Shown here one piece after another: positions 17,235 through 26,583 of a stretch of DNA of 64,000 nucleotides; position 1 is the first letter of the stretch, and every line of letters starts with the position of its first letter. Origin of the DNA: Finegoldia magna ATCC 53516 (GTDB lineage: Bacteria; Bacillota; Clostridia; Tissierellales; Peptoniphilaceae). The stretch covers positions 693,473 through 757,472 of the forward strand of contig NZ_CM000955.1 in NCBI RefSeq assembly GCF_000159695.1, read 5' to 3'. The notes beneath the pieces are model-generated. The model worked only from the letters and a program-made list of their open reading frames with translations. It was not told where the DNA came from and did not search any database. Made by a program: the position numbers and the translations under genes.

Positions 17235-18527
17235 ATGCGTCTTGAATTAGGTAAGATTTTTATTAAAGACATCATCTTTGATGAAGGTGAGTCAAGAATC
17301 GAAGACCACATTTTGTATCTTAATAAGAAAGAATTAGCAGATGTATCAGGTGTAGCTGATGATGAACACTTAGAATCAATTGATTTTGATATCGCTCATC
17401 CAGGCGAAAGCACTCGTATAACACCAGTTAAGGATGTTAACGAACCAAGAGTTAAAGTTGAAGGTGGAGAAATATTCCCAGGATTATTAAACAAAGTTGA
17501 CCCTGTAGGTTCAGGTAAAACTATCGCTCTTAAAGACATTGCTGTTGTTACAACAGGTAAAATCGTAGGATTCCAAGAAGGTATCATCGATATGTCAGGT
17601 TTAGGTGCTGAATACACTCCATTCTCTAAGACAGTTAACTTAGTAGTAACTATCGAACCAGTTGAAGGTGTTAAACAACACAATCACGAAGCTGGAGTTA
17701 GAATGGCTGGTTTAAGAATCACTGATTTCATCGGTAGATTAGCAAAAGATTTAGAAGCAGATGAATGGGAAACATTCGAAACTCTTCCAATCTTAGAACA
17801 AGTTAAACAATATCCAGAATTACCAAAAGTTGTATATGTTTACATGTTACAAACTCAAGGTTTATTACACGACACTTATGTTTATGGAGTTGACGCTAAG
17901 AAAATTATTCCAACTTTCTTATACCCAACTGAAATCATGGACGGAGCAATTTGTTCAGGTAACTGTGTAAGTGCTTGTGACAAAAACCCAACTTACGTTC
18001 ACTTAAACAATGGTGTAATCAGAGAATTATACAAAGAACACGGTAAATCAATCAACTTCTTAGGAGTTGTAATTACTAACGAAAATGTATACTTGATGGA
18101 TAAAGTTAGACACTCTGACATGACTGCAAAACTTTGTGAATTCTTAGGAGCTGACGCTGCTATCGTATCACAAGAAGGTTTCGGTAACCCAGATACTGAC
18201 TTAATAATGAACTGTAAGAAGATTGAAGGTAAAGGAATCAAAACTGTTATCATCACTGATGAATATGCAGGACGTGACGGTGCTTCTCAATCATTAGCAG
18301 ACGCTGACCCAGCTGCAACTGCAGTAGTAACTGGTGGTAATGCTAACCAATTCATCACTTTACCAAAGATGGACAAAGTAATTGGTCACATCCAATTCGT
18401 TGACACTATCGCTGGTGGATCTGATGGAGCATTGAAAGAAGACGGTACTATCGAAGTAGAAATCCAAGCAATTACTGGTGCTACTAACGAAACTGGATTC
18501 AACAGATTAACAGCAAAAACTTATTAA
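17235..18527 (+). CDS. grdE: Glycine reductase component B, GrdE proprotein
   Basis: Proprotein of the substrate-binding component. In the family it is cleaved at an internal Cys, which becomes the pyruvoyl group that forms a Schiff base with glycine. The 430 aa protein has CSGNCVSACDKNP at residues 240-252. The Asn243-Cys244 bond is the expected cleavage site, giving subunits of about 26 and 20 kDa. Length and motif fit the glycine-specific GrdE. TAGGAGG precedes the ATG. It is followed by grdA copy 2 and grdB, with GrdB as its partner subunit. Confidence 0.96.
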   Translation: MRLELGKIFIKDIIFDEGESRIEDHILYLNKKELADVSGVADDEHLESIDFDIAHPGESTRITPVKDVNEPRVKVEGGEIFPGLLNKVDPVGSGKTIALKDIAVVTTGKIVGFQEGIIDMSGLGAEYTPFSKTVNLVVTIEPVEGVKQHNHEAGVRMAGLRITDFIGRLAKDLEADEWETFETLPILEQVKQYPELPKVVYVYMLQTQGLLHDTYVYGVDAKKIIPTFLYPTEIMDGAICSGNCVSACDKNPTYVHLNNGVIRELYKEHGKSINFLGVVITNENVYLMDKVRHSDMTAKLCEFLGADAAIVSQEGFGNPDTDLIMNCKKIEGKGIKTVIITDEYAGRDGASQSLADADPAATAVVTGGNANQFITLPKMDKVIGHIQFVDTIAGGSDGALKEDGTIEVEIQAITGATNETGFNRLTAKTY

Positions 18528-18583
18528 TTAATAAAAAAGATTTATTCAAAACAAAATATATTTAAATTTAAGAAAGGATAATT

Positions 18584-19060
18584 ATGGGATTTTTAGAAAA
18601 TAAAAAAGTTATCATAATTGGAGACCGTGATGGAATTCCTGGTCTTGCAATTGAAACATGTGTAAACACAGTTCCTAACACAGAAGTAATTTTCTCATCT
18701 ACAGAATGTTTCGTCTGAACTAGTGCAGGAGCTATGGACTTAGAAAACCAAAAGAGAGTTAAAGACTTCGCTGAACAATACGGAGCTGAAAACGTAGTGG
18801 TTCTTCTAGGTGCCGCAGAAGCTGAAGCTGCAGGTCTTGCAGCTGAAACAGTAACAGCAGGTGACCCAACATTCGCAGGCCCATTAGCAGGCGTTGAACT
18901 TGGATTGTTAGTTTACCATGTTGTTGAAGAAGAATGTAAAGAACAATTCGATGCTGACGTTTATGATGAACAAGTTGGTATGATGGAAATGGTTCTTGAC
19001 GTTGATGAAATCGCTGAAGAAATGAACGATATCAGAAGCGATTATTGTAAATTTTTATAA
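18584..19060 (+). CDS. grdA: Glycine reductase selenoprotein A, copy 2 (UGA = Sec)
   Basis: Same protein as the 12635 copy: 158 residues from ATG 18584, with an in-frame TGA at 18716-18718 (codon 45) inside CFVUTSAG. The only protein difference I see is at residues 31-32, where this copy has Pro-Asn and copy 1 has Glu-Asn, that is P31 against E31. A few silent changes lie before the Sec codon and almost none after it. The likely SECIS follows the TGA. It sits in the operon between grdE and grdB, the standard place. AGAAAGGATA precedes the ATG; grdB starts 19 bp later. Confidence 0.96.
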
Positions 19061-19078
19061 AGAAAGGAAGTAAGCTTA

Positions 19079-20389
19079 ATGGATAAAATTAGAGTTGTTC
19101 ATTATATAAACCAATTCTTCGCTGGTATTGGTGGAGAAGAAAAAGCTGATACAAAACCATTTATAGCAGAACAATTACCTCCTATCTCAGCTCAATTAGA
19201 CAGTAAATTGGGAGACGAGTTCGAAGTAGTTAGAACTGTAGTATGTGGTGACTCATATTTCGGTGAAAATATGGAAGCTGCTCAAAAAGAAGTATTGGAT
19301 ATGATCAAAGAAGCTAATCCAGACTTCGTAGTAACTGGTCCTGCATTTAACGCTGGTAGATACGGTGTTGCTGCTGGTACTGTTGCAAAAGCAGTTAAAG
19401 ATGAATTAAATATTCCTGTACTAACAGGTATGTATCCTGAAAACCCAGGTGCAGATATGTACAAAAAGGACGTATATATCGTAGAAACTAAGAATAGTGC
19501 CGCTGGTATGAGAGACGCTATGAAGAAAATTAGTAAATTAGGACCTAAGGTTGCTAAAGGAGAAGAAATCGGCTCTCCTAAAGAAGAAGGATATATCGAA
19601 AGAGGAGTTCGTGTTAACTTCTTTGCAGACAAAATCGGTTCTCAAAGAGCTGTTGAAATGCTTATTAAGAAAATTAATGGCGAAGAATTTGAAACAGAAT
19701 ATCCAATGCCTGCATTCGACAGAGTTGAACCTGGTAAAGCTATCAAAGATTTATCAAAAGCAAGAATCGCTCTTGTAACTTCTGGTGGTACAGTTCCAAA
19801 AGGAAACCCAGACCACATCGAATCATCTTCAGCAACTAAATACGGTGCTTATGACTTCCACGGAATCGATGACTTGACTTCTGAAAACTCAGAAACAGCT
19901 CACGGTGGATACGACCCAGTATACGCTAACGAAGATGGAGACAGAGTTACTCCTATCGATGTTATGAGAGAATTCGAAAGAGAAGGAGTTATCGGTTCAT
20001 TACACGAAACTTACTATACTACAGTAGGTAACGGTACTGCCGTAGCTAACGCTGATGCTTTCGGTACTGAAATTGGTGAAAGATTATTAGCTGACAACGT
20101 AGACGCAGTTGTTCTTACTAGTACCTGAGGTACTTGTACACGTTGCGGTGCAACGATGGTAAAAGCAATTGAACGTACAGGACTTCCTGTTGTTCATATT
20201 TGTACAGTTACTCCTATCTCATTAACAGTAGGTGCTAACAGAATTGTCCCAGCTATTGCTATTCCTCACCCATTAGGAAACCCAGCATTAACTAAAGAAG
20301 AAGAATATAGTCTTCGTAAAAAGATTGTTATGAAAGCATTAAACGCTTTAACTACAGAGGTAGAAGACCAAACAGTTTTTGAAGACTAA
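19079..20389 (+). CDS. grdB: Glycine reductase component B, selenoprotein GrdB (UGA = Sec)
   Basis: Catalytic subunit of selenoprotein B. The frame is 436 residues with an in-frame TGA at 20126-20128 (codon 350) in the motif LTSTUGTCTRCGA, the UxxCxxC redox motif of the family. Without Sec insertion it would appear as two ORFs, ending at 20128 and starting at 20156. It works with the pyruvoyl subunit from GrdE to cleave the C-N bond of bound glycine and transfer the carboxymethyl group to GrdA. AAAGGAAG precedes the ATG. Confidence 0.96.
20121..20155 (+). promoter_or_regulatory. Candidate SECIS element of grdB
   Basis: The TGA lies in the loop of GTACC-TGA-GGTAC, and 12 bases later CGTTGC-GGT-GCAACG (20141-20155) forms a strong stem. 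A stem-loop directly 3' of UGA is what bacterial SelB reads; this one must also encode the CTRCGA residues. Confidence 0.6.
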
Positions 20390-20428
20390 TTCAAATATAA
20401 ATAAATAATAAAGGAGAATAGTTAACAG

Positions 20429-21976
20429 ATGAATTTTCCAGTATTAAAGGGAGCTGGCTATGTATTAGTCAACACTCCTGATATGATTATCCAAAACGGA
20501 TCAACATGTCAAACTGAAAGAGTAGTAAACCCAGATTCTGAATTCTTAAAAGAAGTTGGAAAACACATTAGAAGTTTTGATGAGGTAGTAAAATATCTTC
20601 CTAACCAAGTTTATATAGGAAATGTTACTCCTCAAGAACTTGAAAATTACGAAATGCCATTTACTAATCACTCTTACGAAGAAGGTAAGGCTGATGGTAA
20701 AATGGGTAAAATCGTAAAACAAGACGTATTCATCGCATTATTACAAATGTCTGATGCATTCGACTTAGTAAAACTTTCTGAAGAATTCGTAAACGAAATC
20801 AAACCAGTTATCGAAAAAGAATATCCAATTTTAGAACCATATTTCGGTCACCTAAAAGGATCTGATATTTCAAATGCTCAAGAATTATTCGACACTCACA
20901 TGGCAGAAGCTTTATACCATGACGGCAAAGTTTGTGGTTATATCAAAGCAGCTCATGATATCGACGTAAACTTAAGCGCTCACACAATGTTCGAAAACTT
21001 AGTAGTAAAAGCTTCAGGTGTATTAGCAGCTGTAGAATTAGTTACTAAGAACGACATTAACAGAGATGATATAGATTATGTAATCGAATGTTCAGAAGAA
21101 GCCTGCGGAGACGTTAACCAAAGAGGTGGCGGTAACTTCGCTAAATCTATCGCTGAAATCGTAGGATTACAAAATGCAACAGGCTCTGATACAAGAGGAT
21201 TCTGTGCAGCTCCTATTCACTCATTAATCGAAGCAAGTGCTTTAGTTAAATCTGGTGTTTATAAGAATGTTATGGTAGTAGCAGGTGGTTCAACTGCTAA
21301 ATTAGGTATGAACGCTAAAGACCACGTTAAAAAGGGCTTCCCAGTTCTTGAAGACGTAGTTGGTGGATTTGCAATTTTAATCTCAGAAAATGATGGTGTT
21401 CACCCAGTATTAAGAACTGACATCGTAGGACGTCACACAGTTAAGACTGGTTCTTCACCACAAGCAGTTATCTCAAGCTTAGTATCTCATTCATTAGAAG
21501 AAAATGGATTAAAGATTACTGATGTAGATAAATACTCTGTAGAAATGCAAAACCCAGATATCACTAAACCTGCCGGAGCTGGAAATGTTCCTGAAGCTAA
21601 CTATAAGATGATCGCTGCCCTTGCTGTTAAACAAGGAGAACTAGACAGAAAAGAATTAGCTAATTTCATTACTGATAAAGGCTTAGTAGGTTGGGCTCCA
21701 ACACAAGGACACATCCCATCAGGTATTCCTTATGCAGGACATGCTATTAAAGACTTAACTGAAGGAGATTACAACAGAGTAATGTTCGTTGGTAAAGGTA
21801 GTTTGTTCTTAGGTAGAATGACTAACTTATTTGATGGTGTATCTATCGTTATGGAAAGAAATGATGGTAAAATGGAAGATGAATCATCAGTTTCATCTGA
21901 ATCAGAAAAGGATCAAATTAAGAAAGTAATCGCAGAATCCATGAGAAAACTAGCTGAAAATCTTTTAGCAGAATAG
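20429..21976 (+). CDS. grdC: Glycine reductase component C, beta subunit GrdC
   Basis: GrdC takes the carboxymethyl group from GrdA as an acetyl thioester and, with GrdD, releases acetyl phosphate. The 515 aa protein resembles the FabH/thiolase fold, with a catalytic Cys in GSDTRGFCAAPIHSLIEAS near residues 253-271. The first part (NFPVLKGAGYVLVNTPDM) is typical of GrdC. Length is normal. AAAGGAG lies ahead of the ATG. It is followed 11 bp later by grdD. Confidence 0.95.
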   Translation: MNFPVLKGAGYVLVNTPDMIIQNGSTCQTERVVNPDSEFLKEVGKHIRSFDEVVKYLPNQVYIGNVTPQELENYEMPFTNHSYEEGKADGKMGKIVKQDVFIALLQMSDAFDLVKLSEEFVNEIKPVIEKEYPILEPYFGHLKGSDISNAQELFDTHMAEALYHDGKVCGYIKAAHDIDVNLSAHTMFENLVVKASGVLAAVELVTKNDINRDDIDYVIECSEEACGDVNQRGGGNFAKSIAEIVGLQNATGSDTRGFCAAPIHSLIEASALVKSGVYKNVMVVAGGSTAKLGMNAKDHVKKGFPVLEDVVGGFAILISENDGVHPVLRTDIVGRHTVKTGSSPQAVISSLVSHSLEENGLKITDVDKYSVEMQNPDITKPAGAGNVPEANYKMIAALAVKQGELDRKELANFITDKGLVGWAPTQGHIPSGIPYAGHAIKDLTEGDYNRVMFVGKGSLFLGRMTNLFDGVSIVMERNDGKMEDESSVSSESEKDQIKKVIAESMRKLAENLLAE

Positions 21977-21986
21977 AGGTGTAGAC

Positions 21987-23132
21987 ATGGATAATAAAAA
22001 AATTTCCGAAGTATTTCTTGAAATATCTGAAGCTATCGAAAGCGGAAAATTTGGTAAGAAAGTAAAAATCGGTCTTACTACTTTAGGTAGTGAACACGGC
22101 GTTGAAAATATGAAGAAAGCTATTGAATTAGCTGATTCTGATCTTTTTGAAGTAGTTGTTATCGGTGAAAAAGTTGATGATGAACATGAAACTTATGAAG
22201 TTGATAACGATGAAGATATGTACAAAAAGATGGAAGAATTACTTGACAGTGGCGAAATTCAAGCCTGTGTAACTCTTCACTACAACTTCCCTATCGGTGT
22301 TTCAACAGTTGGTAGAGTAATCACTCCTGGTACTGGCAAAGAAATGTTCTTAGCTACTACTACAGGAACTAGTGATACAGAAAGAACAAAAGCTATGGTA
22401 AGAAATGCAGTTGCAGGTGTTATCGCAGCTAAATCTTGTGGTATCGCAAAACCAACAGTTGGTATTTTAAACATCGACGGAGCAAGACAAGTAGAAAAAG
22501 CTTTGAAACACTTCAAAGACAACGGATTTGATATCGAATTTGCTGAAAGCCAAAGAGCTGACGGTGGTATCGTAATGAGAGGTAATGACCTTCTTATGGG
22601 AAGCTGTGATGTAATGGTAACTGATTCATTAACAGGTAACTTATTAATGAAGATGTTCGGTTCATTCACATCAGGTGGTAACTACGAAACTACTGGTTTT
22701 GGATATGGTCCTGGTATCGGTGAAGGCTACGAAAGAAACATATTTATAGTATCTCGTGCTTCAGGTGCTCCTGTAGTTGCAAATGCTTTAAAATATGCTT
22801 ACCAAACAGTAGCTGGTGGAATTGATAACAATAAAAAATCTATCTATAAACAAGCTGAAAAGGCTGACTTCAAAGGCATCTTAGATTCTTTAACTAAGAA
22901 AGAAGCTCCAAAGGAATCTTCTGAAGAAGTTAAAATGCCAGATAAAGAAGTTGTATCTGCAACAATCTCAGGAATTGATATTCTTGAAATTGAAGATGCT
23001 GTTCAAGCTTTATGGAAAGAAAATATATACGCTGAAAGCGGTATGGGCTGTACTGGTCCAATCGTTCAAGTGTCTGATGCAAACTTAGATAAAGCATCAC
23101 AAATACTAAAACAAAATGGTTATATAGAATAA
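21987..23132 (+). CDS. grdD: Glycine reductase component C, alpha subunit GrdD
   Basis: The 381 aa subunit belongs to the fatty acid/phospholipid synthesis PlsX-like fold used by GrdD, and gives phosphate-dependent release of acetyl phosphate from the GrdC thioester. The motif TTTGTSDTERTKAMVRNAV and the central SCDVMVTDSLTGN are seen. A C-terminal extension of about 60 residues, ending in SGMGCTGPIVQVSD, carries the conserved CTGP found in the family. GAGGTG precedes the ATG. It is the last gene of the operon and is followed by a strong terminator. Confidence 0.95.
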   Translation: MDNKKISEVFLEISEAIESGKFGKKVKIGLTTLGSEHGVENMKKAIELADSDLFEVVVIGEKVDDEHETYEVDNDEDMYKKMEELLDSGEIQACVTLHYNFPIGVSTVGRVITPGTGKEMFLATTTGTSDTERTKAMVRNAVAGVIAAKSCGIAKPTVGILNIDGARQVEKALKHFKDNGFDIEFAESQRADGGIVMRGNDLLMGSCDVMVTDSLTGNLLMKMFGSFTSGGNYETTGFGYGPGIGEGYERNIFIVSRASGAPVVANALKYAYQTVAGGIDNNKKSIYKQAEKADFKGILDSLTKKEAPKESSEEVKMPDKEVVSATISGIDILEIEDAVQALWKENIYAESGMGCTGPIVQVSDANLDKASQILKQNGYIE

Positions 23133-23150
23133 TTCTATAGGCTTTTAAAA

Positions 23151-23180
23151 AGATGTGTGATTTTTCACACATCTTTTTTT
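23151..23180 (+). terminator. Rho-independent terminator of the grd operon
   Basis: GATGTGTGA-TTTT-TCACACATC followed by eight T. Confidence 0.92.
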
Positions 23181-23228
23181 TGAGCTATTTTAATATTTTT
23201 CTGAATTTTTCTCTACTCTTTTCCCCAC

Positions 23229-23276
23229 TAAAAAAACCTCAGATTAAAAGTTTAATCAAACTAATAATCTAAGGTT
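23229..23276 (-). terminator. Terminator after the yitT-like gene
   Basis: On the minus strand AACCTTAGATTA pairs with TAATCTGAGGTT (one wobble), followed by a T run. Confidence 0.82.
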
Positions 23277-23289
23277 GTATTTAATTAAA

Positions 23290-24162
23290 TTATTCTATTA
23301 TATTTCTCCATCTCCAGCCGTATGTTTCACTTGCATTACATACAATAACGAAAGCCAATGGATCTATTTCTTGGATGTATTTTTTTAACATAATAAAATC
23401 TCTGTTGCTTACAACTGTTTGAACGATTTCTTTTTCCATTCCTGAATAAGCACCCTTTGCTGTGTAAATATTGGCAGATCTTGTAAGATTGTCTACTAAG
23501 AATTTGCTTACTTCATCAGGTTTCGATGTGGTAATAGTGCAAAGTTTTGATGTATTCATACCATTAATAGTAAAATCTATTATTAAACCGTTAAGTACAG
23601 TACCTACAAGCGAATATATAGCTATTTCTGTTCCGTAGGCATACCATGCTGATAATGTGATAAGGAAATCCACCATCAAACATCCTTTACCCAACTCAAT
23701 TCCCAAGTATTTATTCAATATCTTAGCGAATATGTCAGAGCCGCCAGTTGATGCGTAGTTATTAAGTACAATCCCTACTCCTGATCCATAAATCATTACA
23801 GCTGCAATTAATTGAATCATTTTTCCTTCAAACAATGGTTTTTCCATAGGAAATAAAATATCCAAAATCCACACCAATAAACTAAGTCCCAAGGAACAAA
23901 TTATAGTTTTAAGTCCAAATGCCTTTCCAAGCGTAATAAATCCTACAATAAATAAAACCGTGTTGATGATAATCAAAATTGGACCCGTTGATATTGGAAC
24001 GAAATTTCCAATTACTATTGCCATTCCGGCTGCTCCACCTAGTGACAATTTATTTGGTGCTAAGAAAAAATGAATTCCCAATGCAATAAGAATGACACCA
24101 ACTGCCATCATAATCACGCTTTTTCTTTTGTTTCTCTTTTCTAAAGCGTCTAAATCAATCAT
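23290..24162 (-). CDS. YitT-family membrane protein (DUF161/DUF2179)
   Basis: A 290 aa protein with five or six membrane segments in the first 200 residues, including the family stretch PNKLSLGGAAGMAIVIGNF near 31-49. A soluble C-terminal DUF2179 domain (about 205-290, NIYTAKGAYSGMEKEIVQTV) follows. The family is common in Firmicutes with several copies per genome; its substrate is not known. GGGGGA precedes the ATG. It stands alone with its terminator, convergent with grdD. Confidence 0.9.
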   Translation of the reverse strand: MIDLDALEKRNKRKSVIMMAVGVILIALGIHFFLAPNKLSLGGAAGMAIVIGNFVPISTGPILIIINTVLFIVGFITLGKAFGLKTIICSLGLSLLVWILDILFPMEKPLFEGKMIQLIAAVMIYGSGVGIVLNNYASTGGSDIFAKILNKYLGIELGKGCLMVDFLITLSAWYAYGTEIAIYSLVGTVLNGLIIDFTINGMNTSKLCTITTSKPDEVSKFLVDNLTRSANIYTAKGAYSGMEKEIVQTVVSNRDFIMLKKYIQEIDPLAFVIVCNASETYGWRWRNIIE

Positions 24163-24264
24163 ATTATCCCCCTAGTATTTTTTTGCAATAATATTATAAC
24201 AATTGAATATACAATTTACAACGATATATTCATTAATTTCTAATAATTATTTGATAATTCAAAA

Positions 24265-25050
24265 TTACAAAATATCTATAAATCTTTCAATTGGCAGTCC
24301 TCGTGCCTTGTCCTTAATATCCAATGAAAGCTTCAGTAGTTCTGTTGTCTTCAAACTAGCATACTTTGCAGACTCAAAAATCGACTTATTTTCTGAATAC
24401 TGACTTATGAATAACGCTGAAAATAAATCCCCCGTTCCTGCATAAGATGTGTCGATGTATTCATAATAGATTTTATCTGATACAAAATTTTCATCCATAC
24501 AGAAAACAAAATGCTCATCATTTTCTTCTACGCTAGTAATAACGGCGTATTTTGCGCCCATTTGGATAAGTTTTTCTGCCACATCGTTAATCGGTTCATC
24601 CATCTTACTAGTTATCATTCTAGCTTCTGTTTCGTTTGGAATAATTACTGTAGCTATGTCGATAAGTTTTCTGAAATTTTCTATATTGTCCTCGTCCAAT
24701 CCGTTGTATAGTTTGCCATTATCTGCCATAATAGGATCTACAATAACGTCCGGTGAGTTTTTTTGTTTTGCGATAAAATCTTTGATTATGTCCACTTGTT
24801 CTAAACTATATAAAAATCCAGTAGCTATCAAATCAAAACTGAAATCCAATTCTTCCCAAACTTTTGTAGCTTGTTTCATGTATTCTGTCGTATCTAATAT
24901 AGCAAATTTGCCGTAATCCAATGTGTTACTCACAACAGCCGTTGGCAAATTAAAAACACTTTTACCTTTGTTGCTCAAGACAGGAATCATACAACTAAGA
25001 GCGACTCTCCCATATCCTGGCATATCGTTGATTAGTAATATATCTTTCAT
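24265..25050 (-). CDS. Pyridoxal/pyridoxamine kinase (ribokinase-like)
   Basis: A 261 aa kinase of the PdxK/PdxY type in the ribokinase superfamily, expected to phosphorylate vitamin B6 vitamers for PLP salvage. The N-terminus LLINDMPGYGRVALSCMIPV has the substrate-site NDxxGxGR/S form seen in pyridoxine kinases. The anion-hole and catalytic base lie in YAGTGDLFSALF near residue 209, with Asp in GTGD. GGAGAGAAG precedes the ATG. It stands alone. A hydroxymethylpyrimidine kinase is less likely by sequence order. Confidence 0.85.
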   Translation of the reverse strand: MKDILLINDMPGYGRVALSCMIPVLSNKGKSVFNLPTAVVSNTLDYGKFAILDTTEYMKQATKVWEELDFSFDLIATGFLYSLEQVDIIKDFIAKQKNSPDVIVDPIMADNGKLYNGLDEDNIENFRKLIDIATVIIPNETEARMITSKMDEPINDVAEKLIQMGAKYAVITSVEENDEHFVFCMDENFVSDKIYYEYIDTSYAGTGDLFSALFISQYSENKSIFESAKYASLKTTELLKLSLDIKDKARGLPIERFIDIL

Positions 25051-25196
25051 CTTCTCTCCTCCATCTAATTATAACACTAAAAGCGTATTTGTATATCAAA
25101 TAAATCTTAATCATTTTGTAGATTTTCAAGCTCTGAAAAGCTCAAATTTTCTCAATTTTTTATGATATAATATCAGGTGGAAATAAGGAGGGGCTT

Positions 25197-26582
25197 ATGT
25201 TCAATTTTAATATAGAAGAGCACAAATTTAAATATATACATTTTATAGGAATCGGCGGAATATCAATGAGTGGTATAGCTGAATTGTTGAACCATTATGG
25301 ATACAAAGTTTCTGGGAGCGACAGAGAAGAATCCGACGAAACTAATAGACTAAAAAATCTAGGAGTTGAAATATTTATCGGACAAAAAAGAGAAAATATC
25401 AAAAATCCTGACTTAATAGTATACACTGATGCAATTTTAGACGACAATGAAGAATTAATTGCTGCAAGAGAGCTTGGAGTAGACGTTGTAAGCAGAGGAG
25501 TTTTCCTTGGTGCACTTATGAGAAATTACAAGTATTCCATTGGAGTTAGTGGATCTCACGGCAAATCAACTACAACATCAATGATCGCGAAGATTTTAAT
25601 CGATGCAAAAGTTGATCCATCTATACTTTTAGGTGGAAAATTAGACGAAATTCAAGGCAATGTTCACTGTGGAAATAGCGAATACATGCTTACAGAAGCT
25701 TGTGAATACAAAGCAAATATTCTCAACTATTATCCATCAATGGCTATTATTTTGAATATTGATGAAGACCACTTGGATTACTATAAGGATTTGAACCACA
25801 TTGTTGCAACATTCATTGGCTACATGAAAAACTTGGAAGAAAATTCCAAAGCGATTATAAACATAGACGACAAAAACTGTGAACCATTACTTTCTCACAT
25901 CAAAGGAGAAATCATAACATTTGGTATAGAAAATGAAAAGGCTGATTACAACATTCACGATATAACTTTTAATGAAAATGGCAATCCTACTTTTGTAATT
26001 TCATCTGAAAAATTTGACAAAGACGAAGAATTTTCACTTTCTATAATTGGACGTCACAACATATACGACGCTGTGGCTGCGATTATCGCATGTTACGAAT
26101 TCCACATCGATATCGACACTATAAGAAAAAATATGAAAGAATACCAAAATCTCCACAGAAGAATGGAAACTGTAGGATTTTACAAAGGTTGTGAAGTGAA
26201 GACTGATTATGGTCATCACCCTACTGAAATCAAAAATACATTGAAAGCATTAGATGAACACAAGAAAGGCAAATTCTACTGCGTATTCCAACCCCATACT
26301 TATTCAAGAACTAAGATGCTATTGGATGATTTTGCCAATGCATTCTACGATTGTGATGAGGTTATAGTTACTGAAATATACGCAGCAAGGGAAAAATTCG
26401 ACAGCAGCATTCACTCTACAGATTTGGTTGAAAAACTAGTTAAAAATGGCGTAAATGCAAAATACTACAAGACTTTTGAAGAAGCACGTGATTATCTTCG
26501 TTCGAAAGTTTCTGACAATGATATAGTGTTGACTACAGGTTGTGGCAACCCTGATGTTCTTGCGAAGATGATTGTGGAATAA
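25197..26582 (+). CDS. murC: UDP-N-acetylmuramate--L-alanine ligase
   Basis: Cytoplasmic peptidoglycan precursor ligase adding the first L-Ala. The 461 aa protein has the N-terminal UDP-binding HFIGIGGISMSGIAELL (15-31), the ATP P-loop GVSGSHGKSTTTSM near 116-129, the central-domain DEDHLDYY, and the C-terminal substrate region YGHHPTEIK. Size is normal for MurC. AAGGAGGGG precedes the ATG. Its stop is 1 bp before the following Ntn-hydrolase gene, so the two are translationally linked. Confidence 0.96.
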   Translation: MFNFNIEEHKFKYIHFIGIGGISMSGIAELLNHYGYKVSGSDREESDETNRLKNLGVEIFIGQKRENIKNPDLIVYTDAILDDNEELIAARELGVDVVSRGVFLGALMRNYKYSIGVSGSHGKSTTTSMIAKILIDAKVDPSILLGGKLDEIQGNVHCGNSEYMLTEACEYKANILNYYPSMAIILNIDEDHLDYYKDLNHIVATFIGYMKNLEENSKAIINIDDKNCEPLLSHIKGEIITFGIENEKADYNIHDITFNENGNPTFVISSEKFDKDEEFSLSIIGRHNIYDAVAAIIACYEFHIDIDTIRKNMKEYQNLHRRMETVGFYKGCEVKTDYGHHPTEIKNTLKALDEHKKGKFYCVFQPHTYSRTKMLLDDFANAFYDCDEVIVTEIYAAREKFDSSIHSTDLVEKLVKNGVNAKYYKTFEEARDYLRSKVSDNDIVLTTGCGNPDVLAKMIVE

Positions 26583-26583
26583 T

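Noticed and set aside
20156..20389. Separate 77 aa gene after grdB
   Set aside because: It is the C-terminal part of GrdB after the UGA at 20126.
24203..25165. Plus-strand ORFs opposite the pyridoxal kinase gene
   Set aside because: They are antisense shadows, lacking ribosome binding sites and recognisable domains.
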